A stretch of 64,000 bases of DNA, taken from assembly GCA_030442055.1 (NCBI GenBank), contig JAUJEB010000001.1, forward strand, positions 1,302,001 to 1,366,000. The letters run 5' to 3'. Made by a program: the position numbers and the translations under genes. The notes beneath the pieces are model-generated. The model ran no database searches. It saw nothing but the letters and a program-made list of their open reading frames with translations, and had not been told where the DNA came from. The DNA is from Agaribacillus aureus. Its GTDB lineage: Bacteria > Bacteroidota > Bacteroidia > Cytophagales > Cyclobacteriaceae. This document shows, one piece after another, positions 18,423 through 27,892 of this stretch; the stretch's first letter is position 1; the number at the start of each line of letters is the position of its first letter.

Positions 18423-21400
18423 TCAATGTTTGAAACTCAGCGACGTATCGGTATTGATTTCGATTACTTTAAGCGGGCCATTATTACCGGCAACCAGTAA
18501 ATATACCCCCTTGGCAGTTTGAATAAGTTGCAGCTCCTTGACATCATAGGGTAGAAATAATCCACTTTCAGCAGTAGGCACAGATTGAAATTTTCCATTT
18601 CCCAGTCCCTTTAAATACAGGCCCACACCGGCATCTGCCCTGGAAGTTTCAACTTCCATCGGATACAAGTTACCAGCCACAACGAGATCTTTGATACCGT
18701 CTTTGTCAATATCAATAATCACTACATCATTGATTGATGAGAATTGAGATTCAACAGGCAATGCGTTCATCTCAAAGCTGTTTTTTTCCTTCCGCTCAAT
18801 AATAGCACTCGCAAAGCTCTGTGCTTTGTAGTGAAGTGACCGGCTTAAATTTTTCTCACCATACACATCGGACAAAGTTGCGAGTGCAAAAGAGCTATAG
18901 TCAGGAAATATTTCGTTTAAGGCGTTCACCTGCTGTGCCGAACACGACCGCCCTCTTACCGGATAATGGATTCCATAATTATAGTAACCTAGCACTATAT
19001 CCTGTGATCCGTTTTTATCAAAGTCATAGTAGTGGACGGTAAAAGGTTCTTCTTTTGATGATTTGTATTTGGAGTTCAGTCCCAAATTACCCACAATATA
19101 ATCATCGTCTCCATCGTCATCAATGTCATTTTTTTCGATGCTAAACCACCAACCAACGGGATTGTCAAACCGGTAATCTTTGGTGACATCGGAAAAAATA
19201 CCCGCTTCATTTTTAATAAAAGTTAACGGCATCCAAATCCCGGTTAGTACGAGGTCATCATCGCCATCCTGATCGAAATCAGACCAAACACCGTCTGTCA
19301 CCATCCCTACCTCTTTTAGCGCCAATGCATTTGATTCGGTTACGTCTGTGAATTTCAGGCCGTGTTCCCGGTCAAAATCGTTTCGCAATAAGTGACTGCT
19401 CGCAGGTTTAGGGTACGCTCCCGGTACGTGCAGGGCACCGACAAACAGATCCAAATCGCCGTCGTTGTCATAATCATTTGCTATGACCTTTGACCCACTG
19501 GATGTGATCCTTGGCAGGGCTGCCAGGTCCCTTAAGAAGTTTCCGTTTCCATCATTGATATACAACCGGTCCTGGTACATATCGGAGCTTGCCTCATATT
19601 CGTTGCCGCCTGACACTACGTAGAGGTCCTTGTCTCCGTCCCTGTCAGCGTCAAAGAAAACAGCGCCTATATCCTCGTATTGACTTTCAAAACTCGATTT
19701 TTGACGATGAAACGTGCCCTTTGTATTTTGTATAAATAACGCTCCGCTTTTCCCCATGGCAGCTCCCACAAAAAAATCTTCCAGCCCATCTCCATTTACA
19801 TCTGCAACAGCCAGGCCAGGACCAAAATTGGACATTTTATGAGGTAATAAAACCTGACGCTGGTAATCGTCAAACTCATTCTCCACATGATGATACATGG
19901 CATTTACCTTTTCGGTAACATCGCTGAATGGTGCTGAGACATCTTTTTGGTACGCGATGGCGGGGGCCGATGCTTCGTAATCTACGATCAACACCTGATC
20001 AGCCTGAACATTGCCAACCTCATATACGCGCTTGTCGGGCCAGGTAATTTTCAAATTTGAGATCTCCTGCGTAGCCCCTAACCCAAAATGAAAAACCGCC
20101 TCTGAGCTAGAATACATCCCTCTGACGTTTGTGGACTCTAAAAACTGCCTCTCCCCGTCCCCATATTCTATGGTTGCCGTCGCCCCAAAAAATGAAGTGA
20201 ATTTACCGTTCTTTCTTAGCTTAACTCTAAGAAAGTGGTTATCTGCAATTTCATTAGTATTATTTCTGTAGATAAAGGCAGGGTCATTTACATTGTTGAT
20301 GACAAGATCAAGATCTCCATCATTATCCAGATCGGCATAACCAGCGCCATGTGAGAAAGAAAGCTTGGCAAAGCCCCATTCCTCGCTTTTCTTTGTGAAC
20401 GTAAAGTCACCGTTGTTGCGGTAAGTATAATTTGCCAGCTTTTGTGAGGGATAAATATTTAACGCTTCATCAACATCTATCAGGTCCCAGATCTTAACAT
20501 CTTCCAATGTCCCTGTTTTATTATAATGCGCAATGATCTTGTCATTCACATGAAGTTTAAACTTTTTCTGAGCGTCTTTGTTCCTGATATCTCTCAAAAT
20601 CCCATTGGAGACAAAAATATCCTTGTGGCCATCATTGTCAATATCCATGATCAAAGGGGACCAGCTCCAGTCGGTACTGGAGACGTTGGCCAGCTGACTT
20701 ATTTCAGAGAATGCGTTATTTCCAAGGTTAAGTTGCAGGGTATTGAACATGTATTGATAATTCCAGCCATTGTTTACAATGCTCCAGAAATTATCCGGGT
20801 TCATGCCTCCCATATTGGCTTTCAATCTATAATTGTCTTCGGCGGTCATATCCACTGCCATGAGGTCAAGCAATCCGTCGTTGTTAATATCCGCGGCGTC
20901 GACGCCCATACTATAAAGCGGCGTATGTTTCAGGGCGTCGTTGGCTTTGTCTGTAAAAGTACCATCCCCATTGTTTATGTAAAGAAAGTCCGGCGCCTCG
21001 AAGTCGTTCGCCAAATATATATCGGGATATCCATCAGCATTCAGATCAGACGTCACCAGGCTGTTGCCATAGCCGGCTCTCAGGACACCGGCTTTTTGGG
21101 AAACATCTTTGTATTTCCCATTTACATTTTCATACAGTCGCGGGCTATATTTATCAAGGAGAAGCTTTCCGGTACCAACCAGACTATCATACCTTGAGTA
21201 ATCTCCGGGATTTGGTGCATGGTTCAATAAAAAAACATCCAGGTCTCCGTCGACATCATAGTCGAAAAAGGAGGCCTGTCTTGTTCTTATCGTATCATTC
21301 AAACCATATGCTTCAGCACTTTCTGAAAAAGTAAGATCGCCGTTATTGATATAAAGTTGATTGACCCATAGCTCAGGATTATCATCATACAACTCCTTGC

Positions 21401-21797
21401 AGACAAATATGTCCACCAACCCATCATTGTTCACATCGGCAACAGCGACTCCCGAAGACCATGATCCATTATCAATTATGCCTGCCGGTGTGGTTATATC
21501 TTCAAACTTAAAATTGCCCTTGTTTAAATATAATCTATCTCCCACCAGGTTTCCGGTAAAATAAATATCTGCCAACCCATCGTTGTTAAAATCCCCTATA
21601 CCGACACCTGCTCCGGCATAAAAGTTATCATAAATCAGGATGTTGCGATCCCTGTCCTCAACAATTTTGTTGTTAAACCTGATATTTGTGTCCTTAGGAT
21701 CCAGTAATGTAAATAAAGTTGCTTTGGGCGTTTTATCAATGGTACCCTGAAAGAACAATGTATAAACCAATACAAGGAACAAAACTTTTAGTTTCAT
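18423..21797 (-). CDS. Double-propeller FG-GAP/ASPIC-UnbV protein (module B)
   Basis: This 1124-residue protein has a hydrophobic leader (MKLKVLFLVLVYTLFFQG). Fourteen D-x-[DN]-x-[DN]-G-type repeats split into two groups of seven: the first from DFNNDGLADIYFTGN to DLDNDGDLDLVINNV, the second from DVNGDGLEDFFVGAA to DIDKDGIKDLVVAGN. An ASPIC/UnbV domain lies between them (about residues 545-615, with NVRGMYSSSEAVFHFGLG). This predicts propeller, ASPIC/UnbV, propeller. A conserved insert in the second half carries PVRGRSCSAQQ. It has no T9SS tail. It is closely related to the two proteins at 31665-35069 and 35168-38557. Database names such as RNA-binding protein for this family are not supported; a surface binding role is inference. 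Confidence 0.9.
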   Translation of the reverse strand: MKLKVLFLVLVYTLFFQGTIDKTPKATLFTLLDPKDTNIRFNNKIVEDRDRNILIYDNFYAGAGVGIGDFNNDGLADIYFTGNLVGDRLYLNKGNFKFEDITTPAGIIDNGSWSSGVAVADVNNDGLVDIFVCKELYDDNPELWVNQLYINNGDLTFSESAEAYGLNDTIRTRQASFFDYDVDGDLDVFLLNHAPNPGDYSRYDSLVGTGKLLLDKYSPRLYENVNGKYKDVSQKAGVLRAGYGNSLVTSDLNADGYPDIYLANDFEAPDFLYINNGDGTFTDKANDALKHTPLYSMGVDAADINNDGLLDLMAVDMTAEDNYRLKANMGGMNPDNFWSIVNNGWNYQYMFNTLQLNLGNNAFSEISQLANVSSTDWSWSPLIMDIDNDGHKDIFVSNGILRDIRNKDAQKKFKLHVNDKIIAHYNKTGTLEDVKIWDLIDVDEALNIYPSQKLANYTYRNNGDFTFTKKSEEWGFAKLSFSHGAGYADLDNDGDLDLVINNVNDPAFIYRNNTNEIADNHFLRVKLRKNGKFTSFFGATATIEYGDGERQFLESTNVRGMYSSSEAVFHFGLGATQEISNLKITWPDKRVYEVGNVQADQVLIVDYEASAPAIAYQKDVSAPFSDVTEKVNAMYHHVENEFDDYQRQVLLPHKMSNFGPGLAVADVNGDGLEDFFVGAAMGKSGALFIQNTKGTFHRQKSSFESQYEDIGAVFFDADRDGDKDLYVVSGGNEYEASSDMYQDRLYINDGNGNFLRDLAALPRITSSGSKVIANDYDNDGDLDLFVGALHVPGAYPKPASSHLLRNDFDREHGLKFTDVTESNALALKEVGMVTDGVWSDFDQDGDDDLVLTGIWMPLTFIKNEAGIFSDVTKDYRFDNPVGWWFSIEKNDIDDDGDDDYIVGNLGLNSKYKSSKEEPFTVHYYDFDKNGSQDIVLGYYNYGIHYPVRGRSCSAQQVNALNEIFPDYSSFALATLSDVYGEKNLSRSLHYKAQSFASAIIERKEKNSFEMNALPVESQFSSINDVVIIDIDKDGIKDLVVAGNLYPMEVETSRADAGVGLYLKGLGNGKFQSVPTAESGLFLPYDVKELQLIQTAKGVYLLVAGNNGPLKVIEINTDTSLSFKH

Positions 21798-21846
21798 ATC
21801 AATTTTGATCTATTTACAACATAAATAGATTTAAATAAGATAGGAT

Positions 21847-21867
21847 CATGAAACTGTTAGTTTCATG
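21847..21867. repeat. Perfect inverted repeat between MORN gene and propeller gene
   Basis: CATGAAACT and AGTTTCATG form a 9-bp perfect stem over the 3-base loop GTT. It lies in the 88-bp gap upstream of the propeller gene of module B. There is no T-run, so it is a possible mRNA processing or stability hairpin. Confidence 0.55.
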
Positions 21868-21885
21868 TCATGCTTCCTTACATGC

Positions 21886-22548
21886 CTATTTATTCATATC
21901 TACCACCATTTTCCAGGCTCCCTTTTGAAATATTTCAAATTCAACGGCTTCACCATTGTGGGTTATGATGGCACGGAAAGGGAAGGTAATGTCAAAAACC
22001 TTGGCGGACCTGTTGAAAGATTGCTGTCCTGTGAAATTACCCCGGATTGTAGTGACCACAAACTCCGGATTAGCTACCGCCGCTCCTTTAGAGTTAAATT
22101 CCAATTCAAGATAGCTTTCAACATCGGAGATTTTCGATAGCCTGACACCTGTTACCAGCGGGCCTTTATTGTGTACCTTATATGGATTTTTATATTCGCC
22201 AACGTATTTGTCCTTACTCCAAAATCCAACAACTGTGCTGTCTCCGCCGTTTTTTCTTTGCAAAAAGAGCTTTCCTTTGCCTTCTTTTTTCCCATTCTTC
22301 CAATTTCCCTCGTAGGAATTACCGTTATTCCAGGTGTAAGTACCAACACCGTGTGGCAGCCCTTTCTTAAAAGACCCTTCATATTCATCTGTCCCTTTGG
22401 CTCGGCCATCCCCATCGGCTTTCCCTTTTTTGCAATCACCCTGGTAAGCTCCCTCCAGGGCGGGTGTTAGAACTTTACAGTCGCTCGATTGAGCGAAACA
22501 AACGGGTGCAGCAATCGCACCAACAAAAAATATTAGTAAGTATTTCAT
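21886..22548 (-). CDS. Secreted MORN-repeat protein
   Basis: This 220-residue protein has a signal peptide (MKYLLIFFVGAIAAPVCFAQ). Residues about 30-95 hold three to four MORN-type repeats of G-x-Y-x-G-x-[WF]-K-x-G-x-x-x-G-x-G form (YEGSFKKGLPHGVGTYTW, YEGNWKNGKKEGKGKLF). The C-terminal 110 residues are beta-rich with no domain I recognise. The ATG at 22548 is preferred over a GTG three codons upstream. It is an unusual insertion between susD and the propeller gene of module B, with hairpins on both sides (21847-21867 and 22564-22595). MORN repeats often bind lipids or proteins in other systems; its role here is unknown. Confidence 0.8.
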   Translation of the reverse strand: MKYLLIFFVGAIAAPVCFAQSSDCKVLTPALEGAYQGDCKKGKADGDGRAKGTDEYEGSFKKGLPHGVGTYTWNNGNSYEGNWKNGKKEGKGKLFLQRKNGGDSTVVGFWSKDKYVGEYKNPYKVHNKGPLVTGVRLSKISDVESYLELEFNSKGAAVANPEFVVTTIRGNFTGQQSFNRSAKVFDITFPFRAIITHNGEAVEFEIFQKGAWKMVVDMNK

Positions 22549-22563
22549 ATCATGCACAAAATA

Positions 22564-22595
22564 GGAATTTTCTGAGCGTATACTCAGAAAATTCC
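22564..22595 (-). terminator. 13-bp perfect stem-loop after susD of module B
   Basis: GGAATTTTCTGAG and CTCAGAAAATTCC pair perfectly over the loop CGTATA, with AT-rich flanks (TATTTT follows on the minus strand). It lies 29 bp after the susD stop. It is a likely attenuator or 3'-end stabiliser of the susCD message. Confidence 0.65.
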
Positions 22596-22624
22596 ATATT
22601 TTAAAATTAAAACATTATATCAAA

Positions 22625-24184
22625 CTATTCCGTATCCCACCAAACTCTGGTCACCGACGTATCTTTTGATCTCACTGCCTCATAGCTTTCTGCATTATTA
22701 AGGATCTCAGTACTCGGATAAAGTATTCTGGTGGTTCTTACAAGTACACTTCCTCCGGTCATATCATCCGGTAATGCGGGAAAATCTGTTCTTCTTTGTT
22801 CTGCATAGGCTTCATTTGGCTGATTAATACCAAAATGCATCCATTTTTGCGTGTAAATTTGCGCCAGGGTACCATCAAATTTAGCGGTACTATTGTTTAT
22901 AAAATCATCAACATCAGCAGGATCGGGATAGTTCATGGTAAAGTCAGGATCTAAGTTAATAAGATCATAGTAGAAATCAACCGACTCTCTCAAACCAGCG
23001 TTATATTCGGCTTCTGCGTCACCTGCCACATATCCCTTTATGATTGCCTCTGCTTTTAAAAACCGTACTTCTGAGGCTGTCAAGACAATGCCTGGTAAAT
23101 ACTCATTGTTTCTGATTAATTCTTCATTGATCAAACTAAAATCGTCGGAATTTATGTCCAACCCAGCCTGATCATCCGGTGAAGAAGGAACGCCTACATA
23201 CGTATCTGCCGTGGTTGTCTGAAAGTGTGCAGCCCTTCTGGGATCATTGGCAGCATTCATCAGATCAACCATCAGCTTAGGGGCGTAAGTTCTATCAGCC
23301 CTATCCTCAAATGCCCGCGCAAATTTTCCTCCACCGCCTCCAAGACTGTTTAATCCGTCAGGACCTATTGCTTCCTGCAATATGTTGTCATCATTGGTTT
23401 CAACAAGCGGGGCGCTTCCTCCCAGAATTTCCTGAACTACAGATTGGGCAAATGCATTGTCAACCTCAGAAATTCTCATGGCCAATCGCAACCTTAAAGA
23501 ATTGGCGAACTTTTGCCATTTCAATAAATCGCCGGCCAACAATATATCCTGCGAACTCAGCACCTCGTGCGCTCTGATATTGCCGGGATCCAACGTGGTC
23601 GCTGCCAGTTCCTCTGAAGCTTCTTTTAAATCTGCAATTATGCTTTTGTAGACCGACTCCTGGTCGTCGAACTTCGGGAATAAATTCGGTTCCGAGGTTC
23701 TTGCTGTAAATGCCTCGGAATAAGGCATATCTCCATACAAATCAGCGATCCTGGCCGTACCATGTGCTCTTAACACCTTGGCAATAGACAGGTATACAGC
23801 ATAATTTGCCTGCTCCTGCTCGGACAATGTCGCGCTTACGAGTTCCATTTCCTTCAGTCTCGGCATAAAACCCGTATAGTACTGCCCCCATAAACCACCG
23901 ATAGCGTTTGAAGTAAGGTCCATCATTTGCGCATCATTGCCATCCACACCGTTGAGCTGGGTCCAGGGACCAATGTGTTGCAGAATCAGGTAATAACCTG
24001 AGGGGTTGTATCCAATTCTTAGTCCTGACCCGCCATTTAGCATAGCGTCTGTCATCAGATACTCCACCTTGGTGGCCGTTGATTTATCGGGGTTTAGAAA
24101 TAAGTCATCCAGGCTCTCCTCACAGCTACCTAACATAAGGAAGATGGGAGCCAACATAAATATTTTAATATATATATTTTTCAT
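22625..24184 (-). CDS. SusD-like lipoprotein, SusD-like_2 type (module B)
   Basis: This 519-residue protein has a lipoprotein signal (FLMLGSC, Cys21). It resembles the starch-binding-associating SusD-like group 2: N-terminal SLDDLFLNPDKST, central LYGDMPYSEAF, KFANSLRLRLAMRIS, and C-terminal YTQKWMHFGINQPNEAYAEQRRT ending in RVWWDTE. It starts 21 bp after the susC stop and should form the lid of the transporter at 24206-27739. It is related to the SusD of module C, which shares the N-P/Q-D-x-x-T start and the RVWWD end. Confidence 0.93.
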   Translation of the reverse strand: MKNIYIKIFMLAPIFLMLGSCEESLDDLFLNPDKSTATKVEYLMTDAMLNGGSGLRIGYNPSGYYLILQHIGPWTQLNGVDGNDAQMMDLTSNAIGGLWGQYYTGFMPRLKEMELVSATLSEQEQANYAVYLSIAKVLRAHGTARIADLYGDMPYSEAFTARTSEPNLFPKFDDQESVYKSIIADLKEASEELAATTLDPGNIRAHEVLSSQDILLAGDLLKWQKFANSLRLRLAMRISEVDNAFAQSVVQEILGGSAPLVETNDDNILQEAIGPDGLNSLGGGGGKFARAFEDRADRTYAPKLMVDLMNAANDPRRAAHFQTTTADTYVGVPSSPDDQAGLDINSDDFSLINEELIRNNEYLPGIVLTASEVRFLKAEAIIKGYVAGDAEAEYNAGLRESVDFYYDLINLDPDFTMNYPDPADVDDFINNSTAKFDGTLAQIYTQKWMHFGINQPNEAYAEQRRTDFPALPDDMTGGSVLVRTTRILYPSTEILNNAESYEAVRSKDTSVTRVWWDTE

Positions 24185-24205
24185 TCTGTATATTCCAATT
24201 AAATC

Positions 24206-27200
24206 CTAGAAATTAGCTTTAAGTGAGAATCCGAAGCTTCTTGTAGAAGGATAGGCTCCATACTCAGCGGCACCTGTTTCCTGATTTGTTCCAATATCTG
24301 ACTCGGGATCAATGTTTGGTATATTCTTGTGAATATAAAAGAGATTTCTACCGATGAAAGAAAGCGTTAGGTTTTGAAGGAAAACCTTATTCATCAAGCT
24401 CTGAGGGAAAGTATAACCCAAAGACAACTCTCTAAACTTGATGTAACTGTTGTCGTAGAGGCCTTCTTCATGAAAACCATAGTTCCAATAGTAGGAATTC
24501 AGGTAGTATTCAGAAGCCGGCACCAATTTATCATTGGGTTGACCATCCTCTGTAACGCCTTCCAGTATCATACCGTTATGTCTCACGATCTCACCGTTTG
24601 GTGTAGAAGAATCATGACTGGGCAGTTGGATCCTGTCTCCATTGGCATCTACATAGTATGGCAGACCACCATGGGCCTCATCTCTAAATGCCAGTGATTC
24701 TTCCAGTTTACCCGCATTGATACCATAATAATTGGTAAACGAGAACATATCACCGCCCATTTTGATGTCAATGAGGAAGCTTAAATTAATTCCTTTGTAA
24801 GAAACCGTATTAGTCAAACCGCCAATCCAATCAGGGGTAGAGTTCCCTACAGGTACCAGTTCGCTGTCATCTCTTAGGTAATAGCCATCTGCATCGACCA
24901 CCTTGTTACCATTCGCGTCTCTCTGGTAGGTGAAAGTTGACCATACGCCGAAGGGCTGGCCTGGTCGTGCATCCCTGACCATAGGATAATTAAACCCTGA
25001 CAATTGCAACCGCTCAATTCCTTCGGCCAGCTCAACCACCTCGTTTCGGTTTCTAGCATAAGAAAACGAAACATCCCACTGGAAATCTCCTGCCTTCACA
25101 GGTGTTCCGTAAATCAGTGCCTCAAATCCGGAATTGGTCATTTCTCCTACGTTGGTGGTAATGCTATTGCCACCGGAGCTTTGTGCAATACCCAAATTGA
25201 TAATCTGGTCAAAGTTGTTGTTTTTGTAATAAGTAAGGTCGATTCCCACTCTGTTTCCGAGGAATCTCAAATCGGCTCCAAATTCGATAGCTCTCTGCCT
25301 TTCAGGCAATAGATTGGAAGGAGGAACTGTACTACTGAAACTATTGGTCGTTACCCCATTGTACGAACCATAGTCATACAGTTTATTGGCCTGATATCTG
25401 GTGGCATCATTACCCACCTGCGCCCAGGACGCTCTCACTTTACCAAAAGATAGCCATGATGGCAATTCTATGGCATCACTAAATACAAAACTGGCACTTA
25501 CCGAAGGATAGAAATAGGAATTATTTTCGGGTGGTAAAGTTGACGTCCAGTCATTTCTTGCCGTGAAGTCCAAAAACAGCATGTTTTTGTAGGCCAGTTG
25601 CCCAAAGCCAAATACCGCATCGTTTCTTTCTTCAAACCTGCTTCCCTCACTTCTTCTGGTATTCAAAGAATTATTCAAACTAAACCAGTTTTCTGCCACG
25701 AGTCCACCATCGGTCCATGAACGCACAAAAGATCCCTTTTCAGTGAATGTTGATCCGCCAACACTCAAAGACAGGGCAAGATCTTCGGTAATGTTCTTAT
25801 TAAAAGATAGCACCAAATCAGCGTAATCATTCCTGGTCTCTCTTTTGCCTAATGAATAATAGCCTGATGGGTTGTCAGGAGTCACAGTTCTCTGCTTGGT
25901 TTCATAAGCTATATTGGAGAAATCAGTACCTGCTTTTCCTCGAAGATTCAGCCAGGGAGTGATCTGATAGTTCAAAGTAAAGTTTCCTATCAATCTGTTT
26001 TTGTCGTCAACATCCGAATTTTCGAGGGCTCCCCATAATACATTCATAAAGTTTCGCACCATACTTGGTGCATCCTCGCTTCTGATTCGATATCCGTCTT
26101 TATCCTTATAGTTTTCAAACAGCAGGTTTGTCTTTGTAGACCTTGGGAATTCATAACCTACCAAACCACTTACGCGGGGAGGTCTGTTGGTGGTTTTGAT
26201 ATCATAATAATTCAAGGCCACATCAGCGGTTAATTTCTCAGAAATCTTTAAGTTGGAGGTTAAGCTTAAAACGTTTCTTTCCTGTTCTACCCCATGGAAA
26301 GTACCTTCGTGGTCAAACCTGGTATAAGCAAGTCTGTAGTTAGCGTTTTCCGAAGCGTTAGTCAAAGTCAACGTTGTGGAACCGGTATGTCCTTCCCTAA
26401 AAAGATCATTATAGTTATCCGGTTGCGGCGAATAGTCTCGTAATTCACCATCCCACCAGCGGATTGTTTGTCCTTCCATTTTAGGTCCGAAGCTGGCCCA
26501 TGCATTTCTATACACCCTTTCGCCATCATCGTTCAGGTTAAAGTAACCGTCATTGTTACCTCCCAGGTATAAATATCCAAATCCGGAGCCATATTCATTC
26601 TGAAAATCCGGTACAAAAGCGATCTTGTCCACGGTGTAGTTTGATGACAATTCTACGCCGAGGCCTTTCTTTTTAGTCCCTTTTTTGGTAGTAATCAAAA
26701 CCACCCCATTGGCTGCTCTCGAACCGTATAAGGCTGCTGCATTAGCACCCTTCAGAACAGATATGGATTCTACATCTTCCGGGTTGATGTCACTGGCACC
26801 ATTACCGGGATCACTGCCACCCCATCTGCCGTACTGGGAGTCGCCGTGCTCAATTGGGATTCCATCTACAACAAACAATGGCTGGTTAAAACCGGTGATT
26901 GAATTGTTTCCTCTGATCAGGACATTTACGCCGGCCGTAGGGCCGCCTGAATTTGCCGTAATCTGCACACCGGCGGCTTTTCCATAAAGTGCCGTGGCAA
27001 TACTTGGAGAAGAAGCTTTGGTTATTTCCTCTGCTCCCACCTCGCTAACAGCGTATCCAAGCGCCTTTTTTTCTCTCTCAATTCCGAAGGCAGTGACAAC
27101 TACTTCTGATAATGTCTCTATATCCGGAACAAGCTTTACATCAATAGTGGCCTGGTTTCCTATTGCGATCTCTTCAGTCACGTAGCCAATATAAGTAAAT

Positions 27201-27739
27201 ACCAAAGTGGTAGCGTCATCGGGAACGCTCAGCTTATAATATCCCTCCGTATCTGTAACCGTTCCAAATGTTGTGCCTTTAACCAGCACATTTACACCGG
27301 GCAACGGATTGTCTTCTTCATCCGTAATCTTACCAGAGACGTCTCTGGTCACAATCTCTTCAACGATCTGTTGATTTCTTTTTTGCAGCGGGTCAACAAT
27401 GATAGTATTATTGATCCTTTTAAACCGCAATTTGTTTTCCTTGGCCAGGTAGACCAGTAAATCTTTTAATGATGTCTGTTGGGAATCAAAACTGATCGCG
27501 TCGATCTTTTTAATGGATTTAGGGTTATATAAGAAACTAAACCCAGTCAATTGCTCAATTGATTCAAATGCTTTTTCCAGTGATACCTCCTTCCAATCTA
27601 CGGATAGATTGATGTTCTTCATTTTTTGAGCCTCGCCATTTGAGGCCAGGAGCATGCTAAAGAAAAAGCACTGTAAAACAACGCCATAGAACATTAATTT
27701 TGACATTACTAAAATTTTTTTTAGTATTACTCTTTGCAT
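24206..27739 (-). CDS. SusC/RagA TonB-dependent transporter with STN domain (module B)
   Basis: This 1177-residue protein has a leader (VILKKILVMSKLMFYGVVLQ), an STN domain (about residues 44-115, VSLEKAFESIEQLTGFSFLY), a carboxypeptidase-regulatory-like domain (GKITDEEDNPLPGVNVLVKG to YIGY), SEVVVTAFG and a plug with ANAAALYGSRAANGVVLITT. The EREKKALGYAVSEV segment places it in the LGYAV class of SusC proteins, shared with module C and not with module A. The barrel ends in RSFGFSLKANF. It imports an unknown oligosaccharide and, through STN, should signal to the FecR encoded 153 bp upstream. Confidence 0.95.
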   Translation of the reverse strand: MQRVILKKILVMSKLMFYGVVLQCFFFSMLLASNGEAQKMKNINLSVDWKEVSLEKAFESIEQLTGFSFLYNPKSIKKIDAISFDSQQTSLKDLLVYLAKENKLRFKRINNTIIVDPLQKRNQQIVEEIVTRDVSGKITDEEDNPLPGVNVLVKGTTFGTVTDTEGYYKLSVPDDATTLVFTYIGYVTEEIAIGNQATIDVKLVPDIETLSEVVVTAFGIEREKKALGYAVSEVGAEEITKASSPSIATALYGKAAGVQITANSGGPTAGVNVLIRGNNSITGFNQPLFVVDGIPIEHGDSQYGRWGGSDPGNGASDINPEDVESISVLKGANAAALYGSRAANGVVLITTKKGTKKKGLGVELSSNYTVDKIAFVPDFQNEYGSGFGYLYLGGNNDGYFNLNDDGERVYRNAWASFGPKMEGQTIRWWDGELRDYSPQPDNYNDLFREGHTGSTTLTLTNASENANYRLAYTRFDHEGTFHGVEQERNVLSLTSNLKISEKLTADVALNYYDIKTTNRPPRVSGLVGYEFPRSTKTNLLFENYKDKDGYRIRSEDAPSMVRNFMNVLWGALENSDVDDKNRLIGNFTLNYQITPWLNLRGKAGTDFSNIAYETKQRTVTPDNPSGYYSLGKRETRNDYADLVLSFNKNITEDLALSLSVGGSTFTEKGSFVRSWTDGGLVAENWFSLNNSLNTRRSEGSRFEERNDAVFGFGQLAYKNMLFLDFTARNDWTSTLPPENNSYFYPSVSASFVFSDAIELPSWLSFGKVRASWAQVGNDATRYQANKLYDYGSYNGVTTNSFSSTVPPSNLLPERQRAIEFGADLRFLGNRVGIDLTYYKNNNFDQIINLGIAQSSGGNSITTNVGEMTNSGFEALIYGTPVKAGDFQWDVSFSYARNRNEVVELAEGIERLQLSGFNYPMVRDARPGQPFGVWSTFTYQRDANGNKVVDADGYYLRDDSELVPVGNSTPDWIGGLTNTVSYKGINLSFLIDIKMGGDMFSFTNYYGINAGKLEESLAFRDEAHGGLPYYVDANGDRIQLPSHDSSTPNGEIVRHNGMILEGVTEDGQPNDKLVPASEYYLNSYYWNYGFHEEGLYDNSYIKFRELSLGYTFPQSLMNKVFLQNLTLSFIGRNLFYIHKNIPNIDPESDIGTNQETGAAEYGAYPSTRSFGFSLKANF

Positions 27740-27782
27740 AATAAACGTTTTTTGGTGGAACTTAAATTTTCATCAAAACGGG

Positions 27783-27808
27783 AGTGAATAACGCTCAAAA
27801 GTTTACTT
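27783..27808. promoter_or_regulatory. Second copy of the AGTGAATA / GTTTACTT pair, module B
   Basis: AGTGAATA and GTTTACTT occur in the same order and on the same strand as at 13737-13752, here separated by 10 bp (about one helical turn). They lie 44-69 bp upstream of susC. A weak stem-loop (GATAA/TTATC, 27812-27835) follows, with TTTTAATATTTT after it on the plus strand. Confidence 0.25.
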
Positions 27809-27892
27809 CGGGATAAGAAAGCCTAGGGCGTTATCACTTTTAATATTTTAATGGATCAGCTAGAATCTAAATAGGTCAAATGCTTCATTCTA

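Noticed and set aside
20526-21197. 223-codon plus-strand frame
   Set aside because: It is the antisense of the first propeller of the module B protein; the repeating pattern comes from the Asp-rich repeats on the other strand.
18423-21797. Annotation of the ASPIC/UnbV proteins as RNA-binding proteins
   Set aside because: The name is carried over in databases from UnbV; signal peptides and Ca-binding-type propeller repeats point to an exported protein.
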